A DNA stretch of 64,000 nucleotides from Methyloligella sp. GL2 (GTDB lineage: Bacteria; Pseudomonadota; Alphaproteobacteria; Rhizobiales; Methyloligellaceae), in the NCBI RefSeq assembly GCF_013341275.1, contig NZ_CP054476.1, positions 496,001-560,000 on the forward strand, in the 5' to 3' direction. Position 1 is the first letter of the stretch. The number at the start of each line of letters is the position of its first letter. The position numbers and the translations under genes were made by a program. Below are positions 15,466-25,172 of the stretch, piece after piece. The notes beneath the pieces are model-generated. The model had not been told where the DNA came from and did no database searches. It saw only the letters and a program-made list of their open reading frames with translations.

Positions 15466-16896
15466 TTAGTGCGGCTGGCGGATGTCGACGAAATGGCCGG
15501 CGATGGCCGCGGCGGCAGCCATTTGCGGCGAGACCAGATGGGTCCGGCCGAGACGGCCCTGGCGGCCCTCGAAATTGCGGTTCGAGGTGGAGGCGCAACG
15601 CTCGCCCGGCGCCAGCTTGTCCGGGTTCATGGCCAGGCACATGGAGCAGCCGGGCTCACGCCAATCGAAACCGGCGGCCTTGAAGATCTTATCCAGCCCC
15701 TCGGCCTCGGCCTGCGCCTTCACCAGGCCAGAACCCGGCACGATCATGGCGTTCAGGTTCTCGTTGACGTGCTGGCCTTCCACCACCTGGGCGACGGCGC
15801 GCAGGTCTTCGATCCGGCCATTGGTGCAGGAGCCGATGAAGATGCGGTCCAGCTTCAGGTCGGTGACCTTCTCGCCGCCCTTCAGGCCCATATATTCCAG
15901 GGAGCGGGCGGCGGCTTTGCGCTTGGTCTCATCAGTGATGTCGTCCGGGTTCGGCACGTAGCCGGCGACGGAGATCACCTGCTCGGGGCTGGTGCCCCAG
16001 GTGACCAGCGGCGGCAGATTTTCCGCATGCAGCACGATCTCGGCGTCGAACTCCGCATCCTCGTCGGTATAGAGGGTCTCCCAGTCGCGCACCGCCAGCT
16101 CGAAGTTGCCGGCTTTCGGCGCGCGCGGGCGGCCCTTGATGTAGTCGAAGGTCTGGGCGTCCGGCGCGATCAGACCGGCGCGGGCGCCGCCCTCGATGGA
16201 CATGTTGCAGATGGTCATGCGGCCTTCCATAGACAGGCCCCGGATGGCCTCGCCGGCATATTCGATGACATGGCCGGTGCCGCCGGCCGTGCCGATCTCG
16301 CCGATGATGGCCAGGATGATGTCCTTGGCGGTCACGCCTTCGGGTAGCTTGCCGTCGACGCGCACCAGCATGTTCTTGGCCTTTTTCTGGATCAGGGTCT
16401 GGGTGGCCAGCACATGCTCCACCTCCGAGGTGCCGATACCGTGGGCCAGAGCCCCGAAGGCGCCATGGGTGGAGGTGTGGGAATCGCCGCAGACGATGGT
16501 GGTGCCGGGCAGGGTGAAGCCCTGCTCGGGGCCGACCACATGGACGATGCCCTGGCGCATATCCAGCTCGTTGTAATACTCGATGCCGAATTCCTTGGCG
16601 TTCTCGGCCAAGGTCGAGACCTGCAGCGCGCTTTGCGGATCGTCGATGCCGAAAGTGCGGTCGGTGGTCGGCACGTTGTGGTCGACAACGGCCAGGGTCC
16701 GCTCCGGCGAATGCACCTTGCGGCCGGCCATGCGCAGACCTTCGAAGGCCTGCGGGCTCGTCACCTCATGCACGAGATGCCTGTCGATATAGAGGAGGCA
16801 GGTGCCATCCTCGGCCTGGTGGACGACGTGGTTGTCCCAGATCTTGTCGTACAGGGTGCGTGGGGTGTTGCTCAAACGGTGCGGTTGCTCGGTCAT
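15466..16896 (-). CDS. leuC: 3-isopropylmalate dehydratase large subunit
   Basis: This is the iron-sulfur subunit of LeuCD. The 476-residue chain has [15 protein letters not shown]-type residues ([19 protein letters not shown]) and the cluster cysteines in [10 protein letters not shown] and [11 protein letters not shown], as in the aconitase superfamily. The start [20 protein letters not shown] gives a normal length. The 160-bp gap upstream holds the rplS terminator and the leuC promoter region; I saw no clear leucine leader peptide. Confidence 0.97.
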   Translation of the reverse strand: MTEQPHRLSNTPRTLYDKIWDNHVVHQAEDGTCLLYIDRHLVHEVTSPQAFEGLRMAGRKVHSPERTLAVVDHNVPTTDRTFGIDDPQSALQVSTLAENAKEFGIEYYNELDMRQGIVHVVGPEQGFTLPGTTIVCGDSHTSTHGAFGALAHGIGTSEVEHVLATQTLIQKKAKNMLVRVDGKLPEGVTAKDIILAIIGEIGTAGGTGHVIEYAGEAIRGLSMEGRMTICNMSIEGGARAGLIAPDAQTFDYIKGRPRAPKAGNFELAVRDWETLYTDEDAEFDAEIVLHAENLPPLVTWGTSPEQVISVAGYVPNPDDITDETKRKAAARSLEYMGLKGGEKVTDLKLDRIFIGSCTNGRIEDLRAVAQVVEGQHVNENLNAMIVPGSGLVKAQAEAEGLDKIFKAAGFDWREPGCSMCLAMNPDKLAPGERCASTSNRNFEGRQGRLGRTHLVSPQMAAAAAIAGHFVDIRQPH

Positions 16897-16986
16897 GGGT
16901 GGTGTTCTGTCTGACAGTTTGTAAGCGGTCTAAACTAGGTCTGGGCTTGAGATAGCCCCTCATTCGCAGATTTACAATCGGCCAAC

Positions 16987-17021
16987 GAAAAAGCGCGACG
17001 AAGCTGCTGCCTCGCCGCGCT
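16987..17021 (-). terminator. Rho-independent terminator after rplS
   Basis: On the minus strand AGCGCGGCGA pairs with TCGTCGCGCT (one G-U pair) around a 10-nt loop, and TTTTT follows. It lies about 35 nt after the rplS stop and separates rplS from leuC. Confidence 0.8.
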
Positions 17022-17056
17022 CATCAAGCTGAATTTCGCTGGATGAAAGAAGAGCC

Positions 17057-17749
17057 TTAGCTCTTCTCCGCCTCGCCTTCCGGCGTTTCGGCGGCGGCTT
17101 CCTCGGCAGGCTCCTCCTCAGCGGGAACCTCTTCGGCGGTGGTCTCGGCCATAAGCTTCACGGCCTGGGCGACCCAGTCGTTCTGCTCGATGGAGCCGTC
17201 GAGCTCGAGGGTCTCGTCGATCTTACCGATCTCGTCGTCGCTGAGATTGGCGATCTGCGCATAATGGATGATACCGAGCTTGTTGAGCTTGCGCTCCAGC
17301 TCCGCATTCACGCCCTCGATCAGCTTCAGATCCTCGGCCTCGCCCTTGGGCCGCTTGAAGCCCTTGAAGGCGTTCTTCTTCTTGGTGCGCGCGTCGATCC
17401 GCTCCGGGATACGGGCGGCCTTACCGCGGCGGCCACGCAGGTAGTAGAGCTTGGCACGGCGGACCTTGCCGCGGCGCACCACCTCGATGGAATCGATCAG
17501 CGGGGAATGGACCGGGAAGACGCGCTCGACGCCCTCGCCATAGGAAATCTTGCGGACCGTGAAGTTCTCGTGCAGGCCACCGCCGGCGCGGCCGATGCAG
17601 ACGCCTTCATAGGCCTGGATACGGCTGCGCTCGCCTTCCACCACCTTCACATTGACGCGAAGGGTGTCGCCGGCCTGGAATTTCGGCACCGAACGCTGCT
17701 TGGCAAGTTCGGCAATCTGCTCGCGGTCGAGCTCGTCGATAATATTCAT
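17057..17749 (-). CDS. rplS: Ribosomal protein L19 with a helix-hairpin-helix-like C-terminal domain
   Basis: Residues 1-115 are a standard L19 ([57 protein letters not shown]). Residues 139-200 add a domain, [20 protein letters not shown] then [19 protein letters not shown] and DWVAQAVKL. This resembles the helix-hairpin-helix-like tail found on alphaproteobacterial L21 and some NuoE proteins. An acidic Glu/Ala/Pro tail ends the protein (201-230). Usual L19 has 115-130 residues, so 230 is long. I chose the ATG at 17749 because AAAGGA lies 9 nt before it; the ATG at 17758 abuts that site. Confidence 0.93.
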   Translation of the reverse strand: MNIIDELDREQIAELAKQRSVPKFQAGDTLRVNVKVVEGERSRIQAYEGVCIGRAGGGLHENFTVRKISYGEGVERVFPVHSPLIDSIEVVRRGKVRRAKLYYLRGRRGKAARIPERIDARTKKKNAFKGFKRPKGEAEDLKLIEGVNAELERKLNKLGIIHYAQIANLSDDEIGKIDETLELDGSIEQNDWVAQAVKLMAETTAEEVPAEEEPAEEAAAETPEGEAEKS

Positions 17750-17860
17750 CGGTCGCATTCCTTTTGCGGGACGCCTGCCGCCCGGCCTCTAAAACGGGCC
17801 GATGTCAGCGAACGTCATTCTTTTTGATTGAAACGTTCCGGGGCGCCGAAAAACGACGAA

Positions 17861-17883
17861 AGCCCGCGAAACTCCCGCGGGTT
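17861..17883 (-). terminator. Possible weak terminator in the rplS upstream gap
   Basis: CCCGCG (17863-17868) pairs with CGCGGG (17876-17881). On the minus strand CTTTCG and, slightly further, TTTTTC follow. It could end the transcript of the small gene at 17999-18265 before rplS. The remaining 250 bp between the two genes shows nothing else. Confidence 0.35.
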
Positions 17884-17998
17884 CTAGTGGAAAGCGGCCG
17901 GTTTGTCTACGGGGAAGCGCTACAAAGCATCGGGTGCGGCTCAGGCGAAGCCGCACCTTCGAATTTCTGCGATCGGCGGTGCGCCGCTTACTTGGCCG

Positions 17999-18265
17999 CT
18001 ACCTGGCCGCCTTCAGCTTGGCGCCCATGTTCGGCGTGACCTCGCCGCCGGCGACCAGCGCATCGATGCAGCGGTCGGAGAGCTGGAAGCGCACCTTGCG
18101 CATGCAGGCGCGAAGGCCCTGGCTCTCGACGTCGTAAGCGCTGCAATACTTGTTATATTCGGTGCGGCAATCGCGTTTCTGACGGTCCGTGACGGCGTTG
18201 GCCGGCCCTGCAAACGACAGGAGAAGGACAGCGGACATCAACACCGCGGAACTGGATAGTTTCAT
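17999..18265 (-). CDS. Small secreted cysteine-rich protein (GLG1-like repeat)
   Basis: This 88-residue protein has a signal peptide (MKLSSSAVLMSAVLLLSFAG, cleaved near ANA). The mature part has four cysteines in the order DCRTEYNKYCSAY, RACMRKVRF and DRCIDALVAGG. The spacing resembles the Cys-rich GLG1/FGFR repeat (C-x3-D/E-x3-C...C-L/M...C). An AGGGGGA site precedes the ATG. It is probably periplasmic and disulfide-bonded; the function is unknown. Confidence 0.75.
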   Translation of the reverse strand: MKLSSSAVLMSAVLLLSFAGPANAVTDRQKRDCRTEYNKYCSAYDVESQGLRACMRKVRFQLSDRCIDALVAGGEVTPNMGAKLKAAR

Positions 18266-18381
18266 CTAAATCGGTCCCCCTGGATGCTCCATTCGGCACA
18301 GGGCCCACTTAAGGGCGGCGGAAGAAAAGGATCAAGCCCTTGATATATCAAATTTCATTTCGATGGGGATATCCGGGGCTA

Positions 18382-19098
18382 TCAGTCGCAGGTTTTACGC
18401 TTCGCCCAAAGGTCGGGGCGGCGCTCTTTCGTGAGCTTCTCCGACTGCTCGCGGCGCCATTCGTCGATGGCTTTATGGTCGCCGGAAAGTAGAATTTCCG
18501 GGATTTTCCGGCCGTCGAATTCTCGCGGCTTGGTGTATTGCGGGTATTCCAGCAGCCCCTCCGCAAAGCTTTCCTGGTCCAGCGAGATTTGGTTCCCGGC
18601 AACGCCGGGAAGCAGCCGCACGACGCTGTCTAGCAGCACCATGGCCGCGAGCTCGCCGCCGGAGAGCACGTAGTCGCCGATGGAGATCTCCTCCACCTCG
18701 CGGGCCTCCAAAGCGCGCTGGTCGACGCCCTCGAAACGGCCGCAAAGCAGGACCACGCCGGGGCCTTTTGCCAGGGTTTTGGCGCGCTCCTGGGTCAGCT
18801 TCTTGCCGCGTGGGCTCAGATAGAAGACCGGCGCGTCGGGCACCGCCTCGCGCCCCGCATCGATGGCGGCGGTGGCAATATCGGGGCGCATCACCATGCC
18901 GGCGCCGCCCCCGGCAGGGGTATCGTCGACGGAGCGGTGCTTATCGGTGGCGAAGTCGCGGATATCGCGGACGTTCAGGGACCAGATGCCCTGTTTGTGG
19001 GCACGGCCGGCCAGGCTCAAGCCGAGCGGCCCCGGAAACATTTCCGGAAACAGGGTCAGGACCTTGGCACGCCAGGGCTGTTTCGATTGCGTGGTCAT
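18382..19098 (-). CDS. trmD: tRNA (guanine-N1-)-methyltransferase
   Basis: This enzyme makes m1G37 in tRNAs that read CNN codons, using SAM, and prevents frameshifts. The 238-residue chain starts [23 protein letters not shown] and carries the SPOUT knot signatures [27 protein letters not shown] and [11 protein letters not shown]. Its ATG overlaps the rimM stop (ATGA) and a GGAGGAAG site lies just before it, so translation is coupled. Confidence 0.97.
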   Translation of the reverse strand: MTTQSKQPWRAKVLTLFPEMFPGPLGLSLAGRAHKQGIWSLNVRDIRDFATDKHRSVDDTPAGGGAGMVMRPDIATAAIDAGREAVPDAPVFYLSPRGKKLTQERAKTLAKGPGVVLLCGRFEGVDQRALEAREVEEISIGDYVLSGGELAAMVLLDSVVRLLPGVAGNQISLDQESFAEGLLEYPQYTKPREFDGRKIPEILLSGDHKAIDEWRREQSEKLTKERRPDLWAKRKTCD

Positions 19099-19646
19099 TC
19101 TTCCTCCCCTTCCGCCCCTTGGCGGGCGGCGAATTCGGTCGGGCGGATAAAGGTAATCTTGCCCGCTTCGATATCGACTTCCGGGACGGTCTCCAAGGTG
19201 AAGGCAAGAAGCTCGGTCGGTCCGCCAGCGGTCGGAGCAATCTCCAGGAGATCGCCGGCACCGAAATCGTGAACCGCCACCACATCGCCGATGGCCGTCC
19301 CGTCGGGCTCGATCACGGCAAGCCCGATGAGGTCGGCATAATACCACTCATCCTCCTCGCTGGGCGGAAGCTTGTCGTGGTCGATATAGAGCTTGGTGCC
19401 GGTCAGGCGTTCGGCAGCTTCGCGGGACTCGACGCCCTTGAAGCGGGCCAGAAGGCCCTTCGGCCCCTGGCGCAGCTTGGCGATCTGGATGCGGCTTTGC
19501 CCGCTTTCATCCTCAAGCGGGCCGTAGCCGGCAATATCCTCCGGCACGGCGGTATAGGAGCGGAGACGGAGCTCGCCGCGAAGCCCGTGGGGGGCGCCGA
19601 TCTCGCCAAGGAGGAGGCGCTCCACCGGCTTGCCGTCTCCGCTCAT
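19095..19646 (-). CDS. rimM: 16S rRNA processing protein RimM
   Basis: This 30S assembly factor binds S19 and assists 16S maturation. The 183-residue chain begins with the RimM barrel [18 protein letters not shown] and includes [22 protein letters not shown] and the PRC-barrel segment [17 protein letters not shown]. It lies 6 nt downstream of rpsP and overlaps trmD by 4 nt, the standard rpsP-rimM-trmD-rplS order with one small gene interposed before rplS. Confidence 0.97.
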   Translation of the reverse strand: MSGDGKPVERLLLGEIGAPHGLRGELRLRSYTAVPEDIAGYGPLEDESGQSRIQIAKLRQGPKGLLARFKGVESREAAERLTGTKLYIDHDKLPPSEEDEWYYADLIGLAVIEPDGTAIGDVVAVHDFGAGDLLEIAPTAGGPTELLAFTLETVPEVDIEAGKITFIRPTEFAARQGAEGEEE

Positions 19647-19652
19647 CTTAGG

Positions 19653-20144
19653 CTACTCGGCCTTTTCGGCCTCGTCGGCCGCTTCCACAGCGGCCTGATC
19701 CTCGGCCTCGACGGAGGCTTCCTCCTCGGCCGCAGCCGCATCGTCAGCGGCGGTCTCGGCGGCGGATTTGGCCTCTTCTTCCGCAGCGGCGGCAGCTTCG
19801 GCGGCCTCGGCCTCGGCGGCTTTGCGCTCTTCCTCGCGCTCGGTGCGCTTCTTGCCCCACTGGGCCTTCTGCGGGTTGTTGCGGGCTTCGCGCTTCAGGA
19901 TGCCGGCGGCGTCAAGGAAGCGATGCACGCGGTCGGTCGGACGGGCGCCAACTTCCAGCCAATGCTTCACGCGGTCCTCGGAAAACTGCACGCGCTCGCC
20001 GGAATCGCGGGGAAGCAGTGGGTTATAGGTGCCGATCTTCTCGATATAGCGGCCATCGCGCGGGGAACGGGAGTCCGCAACCACGATGCGGTAGAAGGGC
20101 CGCTTCTTGGCGCCGGCACGGGCCAGCCTGATCTTCAGTGACAT
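19653..20144 (-). CDS. rpsP: Ribosomal protein S16 with an Ala/Glu-rich tail
   Basis: Residues 1-85 are typical S16 ([58 protein letters not shown]). From about residue 100 the chain becomes an Ala/Glu helix of some 60 residues that is probably solvent exposed. Such tails are common in Alphaproteobacteria. AAGGAG-type bases precede the start. Confidence 0.97.
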   Translation of the reverse strand: MSLKIRLARAGAKKRPFYRIVVADSRSPRDGRYIEKIGTYNPLLPRDSGERVQFSEDRVKHWLEVGARPTDRVHRFLDAAGILKREARNNPQKAQWGKKRTEREEERKAAEAEAAEAAAAAEEEAKSAAETAADDAAAAEEEASVEAEDQAAVEAADEAEKAE

Positions 20145-20214
20145 GTCTTTCTTGCTCCTTGGCTCTTAAACTTGGGTCTTGAATCTCAATTCGTCTGTTT
20201 GGGGTCGAACAAGC

Positions 20215-21723
20215 TCATTTCTTCTTGAACTTGGTCTTCTGCTTGGGAAGGCCGGGCAGCCCGCGCGGCATGCCGGGCATTCCGCCCATGCCCCCCATGC
20301 CGCCGAGCCCCGGGGGCAGGCCGCCGGCGAGGCCGGGCGGCAGCTTGTCGGGGAGGCCTTCCGGCAATTCTTCGGGCATCTCTTGGGGCACGCCGCCACC
20401 GCCGAACAGGGCGCCGAGCCCGCCGCGCTTGCCCATCTTCTTCATCATGTCCGCCATCTGGCGGTGCATTTTCACCAGCTTGTTGATGTCCTGGACGCTT
20501 GTTCCGGAGCCCGCCGCGACGCGTTTCTTGCGCGAGGCGTTGAGCAGCTTCGGATTCTTGCGCTCGCGCTTGGTCATCGAGGAGATGATCGCCTGCTGGC
20601 GCACCAGCACGCTGTCGTCGAGATTGGCGGCGTCGATCTGCTTCTTCATCTTGCCGATACCGGGCAGCATGGAGAGCACCCCGCCCATGCCGCCGAGCTT
20701 CTTCATCTGTTCGAGCTGATCGGAGAGGTCGTCGAGATCGAAGGTGCCCTTGCGCATCTTGCGCGCGGCGGCCTCGGCCTTCTCCACCTCGACATTCTCG
20801 ATCGCCTTCTCCACCAGGCTGACCACATCGCCCATGCCGAGAATGCGGCTGGCGATACGGTCGGGGTGGAAATCCTCGATGCCATCCAGCTTCTCGCTGG
20901 TGCCCAATAGCTTGATCGGCTTGCCGGTGACGGCGCGCATGGAAAGCGCCGCGCCGCCGCGCCCGTCGCCGTCGATCCGGGTCAGCACGATGCCGGTCAG
21001 CGAGACCCGCTCGTCGAAGCTCTTGGCGAGATTAACGGCGTCCTGGCCGGTCAGGGCATCGGCGACGAGAAGCGTCTCGTGCGGGTGGGCTTCCTTCTCG
21101 ATGGCGGCCGTCTCGGCCATCAGCTCTTCGTCGATATGGGTGCGGCCGGCGGTATCGAGCAGCAGCACGTCATAGCCGCCGAGCTTGGCGGCCTTCACCG
21201 CGCGCTTGGTGATGGTGACCGGGTCCTCGCCCTCCACGATGGGGAGGGTGGCGACCTCGGCCTGCTCGCCGAGCACTTTGAGCTGCTCCTGGGCGGCCGG
21301 GCGGCGCGTATCCAGCGAGGCCATCAGGACCTTCTGCTTGTCGCGGCTCTGCAGGCGGCGGCCGAGCTTGGCGGTGGTGGTGGTCTTACCGGAGCCTTGC
21401 AGGCCGACCATCATCATCACCACCGGGATCGGGGCGGCGAGGTCGACGGGAACCGGGTCCTTGCCGAGGGTCTCGATCAGCTCGTCGTTGACGATCTTGA
21501 TGACCATCTGGCCGGGGGCGACGGATTTCACCACCTCCTGGCCGACGGCCTTCTCCTTCACCCGGGCGACGAAATCCTTGACCACGTCGAGGGCGACATC
21601 GGCCTCGAGCAAGGCGCGGCGCACCTCGCGCATCGCCTCGGAGACGTCGGCTTCGGTGAGCGCGCCGCGGCGGGTGAGCTTGTCGAGGATGCCTGAAAGG
21701 CGGTCTGAAAGACTTTCGAACAT
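20215..21723 (-). CDS. ffh: Signal recognition particle GTPase Ffh
   Basis: This 502-residue SRP54-type protein targets nascent membrane proteins together with 4.5S RNA and FtsY (29928-31241). It has the N domain, G1 GLQGSGKTTTTAKLG, DTRRPAAQEQLK, LLLDTAGRTHIDEEL, TRIDGDGRGGAAL, and the methionine-rich M domain (about 330-440). The tail is rich in Gly/Met/Pro. The start codon overlaps the stop of the upstream SH3-domain gene (TAATG), so the two are coupled. Confidence 0.97.
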   Translation of the reverse strand: MFESLSDRLSGILDKLTRRGALTEADVSEAMREVRRALLEADVALDVVKDFVARVKEKAVGQEVVKSVAPGQMVIKIVNDELIETLGKDPVPVDLAAPIPVVMMMVGLQGSGKTTTTAKLGRRLQSRDKQKVLMASLDTRRPAAQEQLKVLGEQAEVATLPIVEGEDPVTITKRAVKAAKLGGYDVLLLDTAGRTHIDEELMAETAAIEKEAHPHETLLVADALTGQDAVNLAKSFDERVSLTGIVLTRIDGDGRGGAALSMRAVTGKPIKLLGTSEKLDGIEDFHPDRIASRILGMGDVVSLVEKAIENVEVEKAEAAARKMRKGTFDLDDLSDQLEQMKKLGGMGGVLSMLPGIGKMKKQIDAANLDDSVLVRQQAIISSMTKRERKNPKLLNASRKKRVAAGSGTSVQDINKLVKMHRQMADMMKKMGKRGGLGALFGGGGVPQEMPEELPEGLPDKLPPGLAGGLPPGLGGMGGMGGMPGMPRGLPGLPKQKTKFKKK

Positions 21724-22169
21724 TAGCCGGCAGCTTCTCTTATGTATTTTCCGAAGACCCAGCCGGAGAAGCAGGGGCCTTTATAGGCGGCGGCTTGCGG
21801 CCAGGGATGGGTGACCCCACAATCCCGGCCGGGCGGGCCATAGACCACGCCGTACCATTTGCCGCTCTGATCGCAGACATAGACGTATTCGCCGTTCTGC
21901 AGCTTATCCAGAAGGTCGTAGTCCGATTGCGGCCCGGCGCGGACGGCCAGGAAGCCGTCGCCATTGGGATCAAGCCCTGCGACCTGGCCGACGGTGCCGC
22001 AGGCGTCATAACCGGCATTCTGGCCGGCGATCACCGGAATGGTGCGCGGCTCGGCGTGGGTTTCCGCCGGGACGAGACTTGCGGACGCGCCGAGGCCGAG
22101 CGCGAGCAGGGCCGCGAAGGCGGTGCCTTTCAGCGCATCGGGCAGCGTCTCGCCGCGCAGGTTCGTCAT
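21723..22169 (-). CDS. Secreted SH3-domain-like protein
   Basis: This 148-residue protein has a long signal peptide (MTNLRGETLPDALKGTAFAA, then a hydrophobic stretch ending near ETHA). The mature part contains a bacterial SH3-like segment: VAGLDPNGDGFLAVRAGP, DYDLLDKLQNGEYVYVCDQSGKWYGVVY and GWVFGKYI. Four cysteines may pair. AAGGA lies 8 nt before the ATG at 22169. SH3b proteins often bind cell-wall material. Coupling to ffh (1-nt stop/start overlap) is unusual, but no functional link is known. Confidence 0.8.
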   Translation of the reverse strand: MTNLRGETLPDALKGTAFAALLALGLGASASLVPAETHAEPRTIPVIAGQNAGYDACGTVGQVAGLDPNGDGFLAVRAGPQSDYDLLDKLQNGEYVYVCDQSGKWYGVVYGPPGRDCGVTHPWPQAAAYKGPCFSGWVFGKYIREAAG

Positions 22170-22299
22170 CGTCCATATCCTTCTATGGCCGCGTTCTTGA
22201 GCACTGCTTTCGCCCGGAAAACGTCCAGACAAAGCAGTAGCGCATCCGTGGGCGCATCGCGCTGACGGATGTTGACCCCCTTACCTCCCTCTTGTCTGG

Positions 22300-22383
22300 G
22301 TGCTACCGGCCTCTGGCCTACTTGAGCACGATATTGGCTATCTATCGTACTTCGCGCTCAAGTAGCGCGGAGCGCGGTAGCGC
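22300..22383. repeat. Two family A palindromic repeats in inverted arrangement
   Basis: Copy one (22300-22329) reads on the minus strand with inner stem GGCC/GGCC. Copy two (22354-22383) reads on the plus strand with inner stem GCGC/GCGC. Both keep the GCGCTCAAGTA...GGTAGCGC frame (first base pair changed in copy one). A 24-bp spacer separates them, so the pair forms a larger inverted unit. Confidence 0.85.
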
Positions 22384-22802
22384 TAACAAGACTGTGTAAG
22401 GCGGCTGCTCAAAAATTCGAGCGACCGAGAATTTGGAAAGGGTTTTGCGGGAGCGCCGCAGCAAAGTCAAGCAAAGCGCTGCATCGGCGCGGATCGACCG
22501 GCGATCGCCAAAACGCAACCAATGCGCGAGCTTTTCCGATTGTCGACCGAGCCCGATGCGGATTTTGTCTGAACTGTGGCAGAATCGCCGCAAATGCTTG
22601 GCCGTTACCCCATCGCATAATGTTTCGGAGAAGCAAGCGATTACAACCGCTTATTCCTGCACTAACGGAGCTTTGGCCAAAAATCAGCCATTCAACCGTC
22701 CAATTTGGCGATGCAACTTTTCCGTCATGTTTCGTTGGCAGCGCACGCAAGCTGGCGCATAGTTAATGCAGGGTTAACGGGCGATTGTATTGGGGGTGCG
22801 TA
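22384..22802. other. Gene-free stretch upstream of the S8 protease
   Basis: About 420 bp without a convincing gene. Open frames of up to 109 codons exist, but they have no ribosome site, mixed composition and no recognisable motif. The stretch presumably contains the protease promoter. I see no clear hairpin or operator. Confidence 0.5.
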
Positions 22803-25061
22803 ATGCGAGTTCTCAGCAAGGCTGCGGTGGCGGCGTTACTTGTGATTGCTTGGGCCGGCGGGCCCACGAGTCAGGCGAATGCCGGCGAGTTCAAGTGGTG
22901 GCATAAGAAGATCGGTCTGAATGCCAATCTGCAGAACAAGTTCAAGAACGGTGCCGGCGTCCGCGTCGGCGTTTTGGACGGTCTGGCAGATTGGACACAT
23001 TCGGATCTCAGCGCGCGTATCGACCGGTATGCTACGTTCTCGAGCGGCAGCTACACCACCTTCGATAGCCACGGCACTCACGTCGCGGGCATCGTCGGAG
23101 CAACGCGGGGCAATGGCGGCATCGTCGGTATCGCGCCGAAGGTGAAGATCACCACCGTGGGCATGTTCGACGACACGGGCTTCCCCGGAACGGTGGAGGC
23201 TGGTCTTGACGCGGCTTGGTCTGACGGCGCGACGGTGTCGAATATGAGTTTCGGTCCGACCACATCGGGTCTGCTCGCTTTCGACAATTATCTCAGCGCC
23301 ATTTCCAAATATCGCACTCGCATGGTGATTTCCAAATCGGCCGGAAACGACGGCGTTAAACTGAAAAATATCTCCTGGAACACCAAGAAGAAGTCTCTGA
23401 AGAACATGATCATCGTCGGCGCTGTCGATAATAGGAAGAAGATTGCGTCCTTCTCCAATAAACCCGGGAATGGCTGTTTTACCCGCGGTGGCAAGTGCCG
23501 GCGGACCGGCGACAGATACAAGTATCATTTCCTGGTTGCTCCGGGCGTGGACATCCTTTCCACGGTTCCGGGCGGCTACGGCTATAAGAGCGGCACGTCG
23601 ATGGCTGCACCTGTTGTCGCCGGTGCTGCGGCGCTGCTGCAATCGAAGTGGAAATATCTCAAGACAAAGCCGTTCCTGACCAAGAAGATCCTGCTGCAGA
23701 CGGCGGAGGATCTCGGCAAGAAAGGCATCGACAATGTCTATGGGCGGGGCATGTTGCGGCTCGATCGCGCCTTCCAGTCGAACGGCAAGGCGAGCATCAC
23801 CACCGGCGCCACGGTCAACGGATCGGGCTACGACGCGCATGACAGCTATAGCTATATGCCGACTGCCTTCGGCGACGCAAAGGGCATGAAGCAGGCCCTG
23901 AACGGGGCGGTGTTCTTCGACAAGTATGGCCGCGACTTCCAGATGAACCCCGATTACCTGGTGCGGACCAGCTCGGCGGCCTTCTCGATGCGGGATCATT
24001 TCGAGCGCCGCTTCAACTGGGGCGACCGCAATGTCTATGTCAGCACCCCGGTGATGGACGGCTCGGCCAGCTTCATGGGGCTGATGCCGATGCAGGATAC
24101 CAAGAACGATCGCTACTCGCCGAACGAGAACAAGCCGGAGGACGGTTATTTCGGCCTGACCCAGAGCGACGATGCGGTGTGGCGCACCGAGGCCGGTTCC
24201 GGCAATTGGAAGTTCAGCTTCGGCCAGCGGCTGGGTCTGGTGGACGATCTGGCGCTCGGCACCGACAAGCAGCTCTTCATGTTCAACACCGCGCAATCCG
24301 AACAGCCGCTGATGGGGCTGGGCGACCAGCGCATGTTCAGCTTCGGCCATTACCAGGTGAACGAGAAGTTTGGTGTCGGCATGGGGTTCGCCGAGAGCTC
24401 GGAGTTCACCGGCAGCAGCTTCACCGGCTTCACCAGCACCGATCCGCAAGGTACGGGCCGGTCCTATCTGATGCAGGCCGACTTCAAGCCGACGGACAGG
24501 ATCTCGCTGCAGGTGACCCAGACCTTCCTGGATGAAGAAGGGATGATGCTGGGCGGCGTCAGCAGCGGTGCGCTGGGCTTCGGCAACGGCGCCCAGACCT
24601 TCGGCACCGGTGCGGCGATGAACCTGGATCTGACCGCCGGCTTCAGCGCAAGGCTGCACTACACGGAAGGTTTGACCAATGCCTCGACCAGCGGCGCCAC
24701 GCTGTTCCAGGACGTCGATGCGATGTCGAGCCGCGCCTATGGGCTGTCGCTGATGAAGAAGGGCATCTTCGGCGCTTTCGATCAGTTCGGCGTCAGCGTT
24801 TCCAAGCCGATGCAGATCTATGACGGCGCGGCCTATCTCAACACGCCAGTGGGGCGCACCGTCGACGGCCGGGTCAATTACCGCCGGTCCCGCGTCGATC
24901 TGGCACCGAGCGGCAGCCAGACCGATTACGACATCGCTTACCGGACGCCGCTCGGCGAGCAGGTCAGCCTTGGCCTGAACGCCTTTTATCAGGACGATGC
25001 CGGGCATGAAGACGGGGCGATGAATGCCGGCGTGCTCGGCAATATGCGGTTCAGCTTCTGA
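22803..25061 (+). CDS. Subtilisin-like (S8) serine protease with C-terminal barrel
   Basis: This 752-residue exported protein has a signal peptide (to about residue 28) and a subtilase domain with Asp59 (GVLDGLADW), His90 (DSHGTHVAG), oxyanion Asn182 (SKSAGND) and Ser266 (GYKSGTSMAAPVVAGAAALL). From about residue 350 the chain is beta-rich and ends in the C-terminal phenylalanine signature GNMRFSF, as in outer-membrane barrels and autotransporters. The usual ASP-GTP-type passenger repeats are absent, so the protease seems to be joined almost directly to the barrel. I chose ATG 22803 because a GGGGGTG site lies just before it. Probable role: surface or secreted protease. Confidence 0.88.
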   Translation: MRVLSKAAVAALLVIAWAGGPTSQANAGEFKWWHKKIGLNANLQNKFKNGAGVRVGVLDGLADWTHSDLSARIDRYATFSSGSYTTFDSHGTHVAGIVGATRGNGGIVGIAPKVKITTVGMFDDTGFPGTVEAGLDAAWSDGATVSNMSFGPTTSGLLAFDNYLSAISKYRTRMVISKSAGNDGVKLKNISWNTKKKSLKNMIIVGAVDNRKKIASFSNKPGNGCFTRGGKCRRTGDRYKYHFLVAPGVDILSTVPGGYGYKSGTSMAAPVVAGAAALLQSKWKYLKTKPFLTKKILLQTAEDLGKKGIDNVYGRGMLRLDRAFQSNGKASITTGATVNGSGYDAHDSYSYMPTAFGDAKGMKQALNGAVFFDKYGRDFQMNPDYLVRTSSAAFSMRDHFERRFNWGDRNVYVSTPVMDGSASFMGLMPMQDTKNDRYSPNENKPEDGYFGLTQSDDAVWRTEAGSGNWKFSFGQRLGLVDDLALGTDKQLFMFNTAQSEQPLMGLGDQRMFSFGHYQVNEKFGVGMGFAESSEFTGSSFTGFTSTDPQGTGRSYLMQADFKPTDRISLQVTQTFLDEEGMMLGGVSSGALGFGNGAQTFGTGAAMNLDLTAGFSARLHYTEGLTNASTSGATLFQDVDAMSSRAYGLSLMKKGIFGAFDQFGVSVSKPMQIYDGAAYLNTPVGRTVDGRVNYRRSRVDLAPSGSQTDYDIAYRTPLGEQVSLGLNAFYQDDAGHEDGAMNAGVLGNMRFSF

Positions 25062-25092
25062 GCCGCGCGAAGACAGGATTGCATGGCGAATA

Positions 25093-25126
25093 GGGGTGGG
25101 GCGCTTCGCGGCGGCCCGCCCCTTTC
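25093..25126 (+). terminator. Likely terminator of the S8 protease gene
   Basis: GGGGCG (25098-25103) pairs with CGCCCC (25117-25122), followed by TTTCG. It sits between the convergent protease and amidase genes. The U-tract is short. Confidence 0.45.
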
Positions 25127-25172
25127 GCATGGGCTTGGGGTTGAATCGATTGGCTTGGCTTTTCTGCCGCCG

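Noticed and set aside
18340-18351. TTGATATATCAA palindrome between trmD and the Cys-rich gene
   Set aside because: Only 12 bp, no U-tract stem or known binding pattern; not enough to call a site.
22433-22762. A 109-codon open frame before the S8 protease
   Set aside because: Odd, strongly basic and Cys-containing composition, no ribosome site and no motif; treated as chance.
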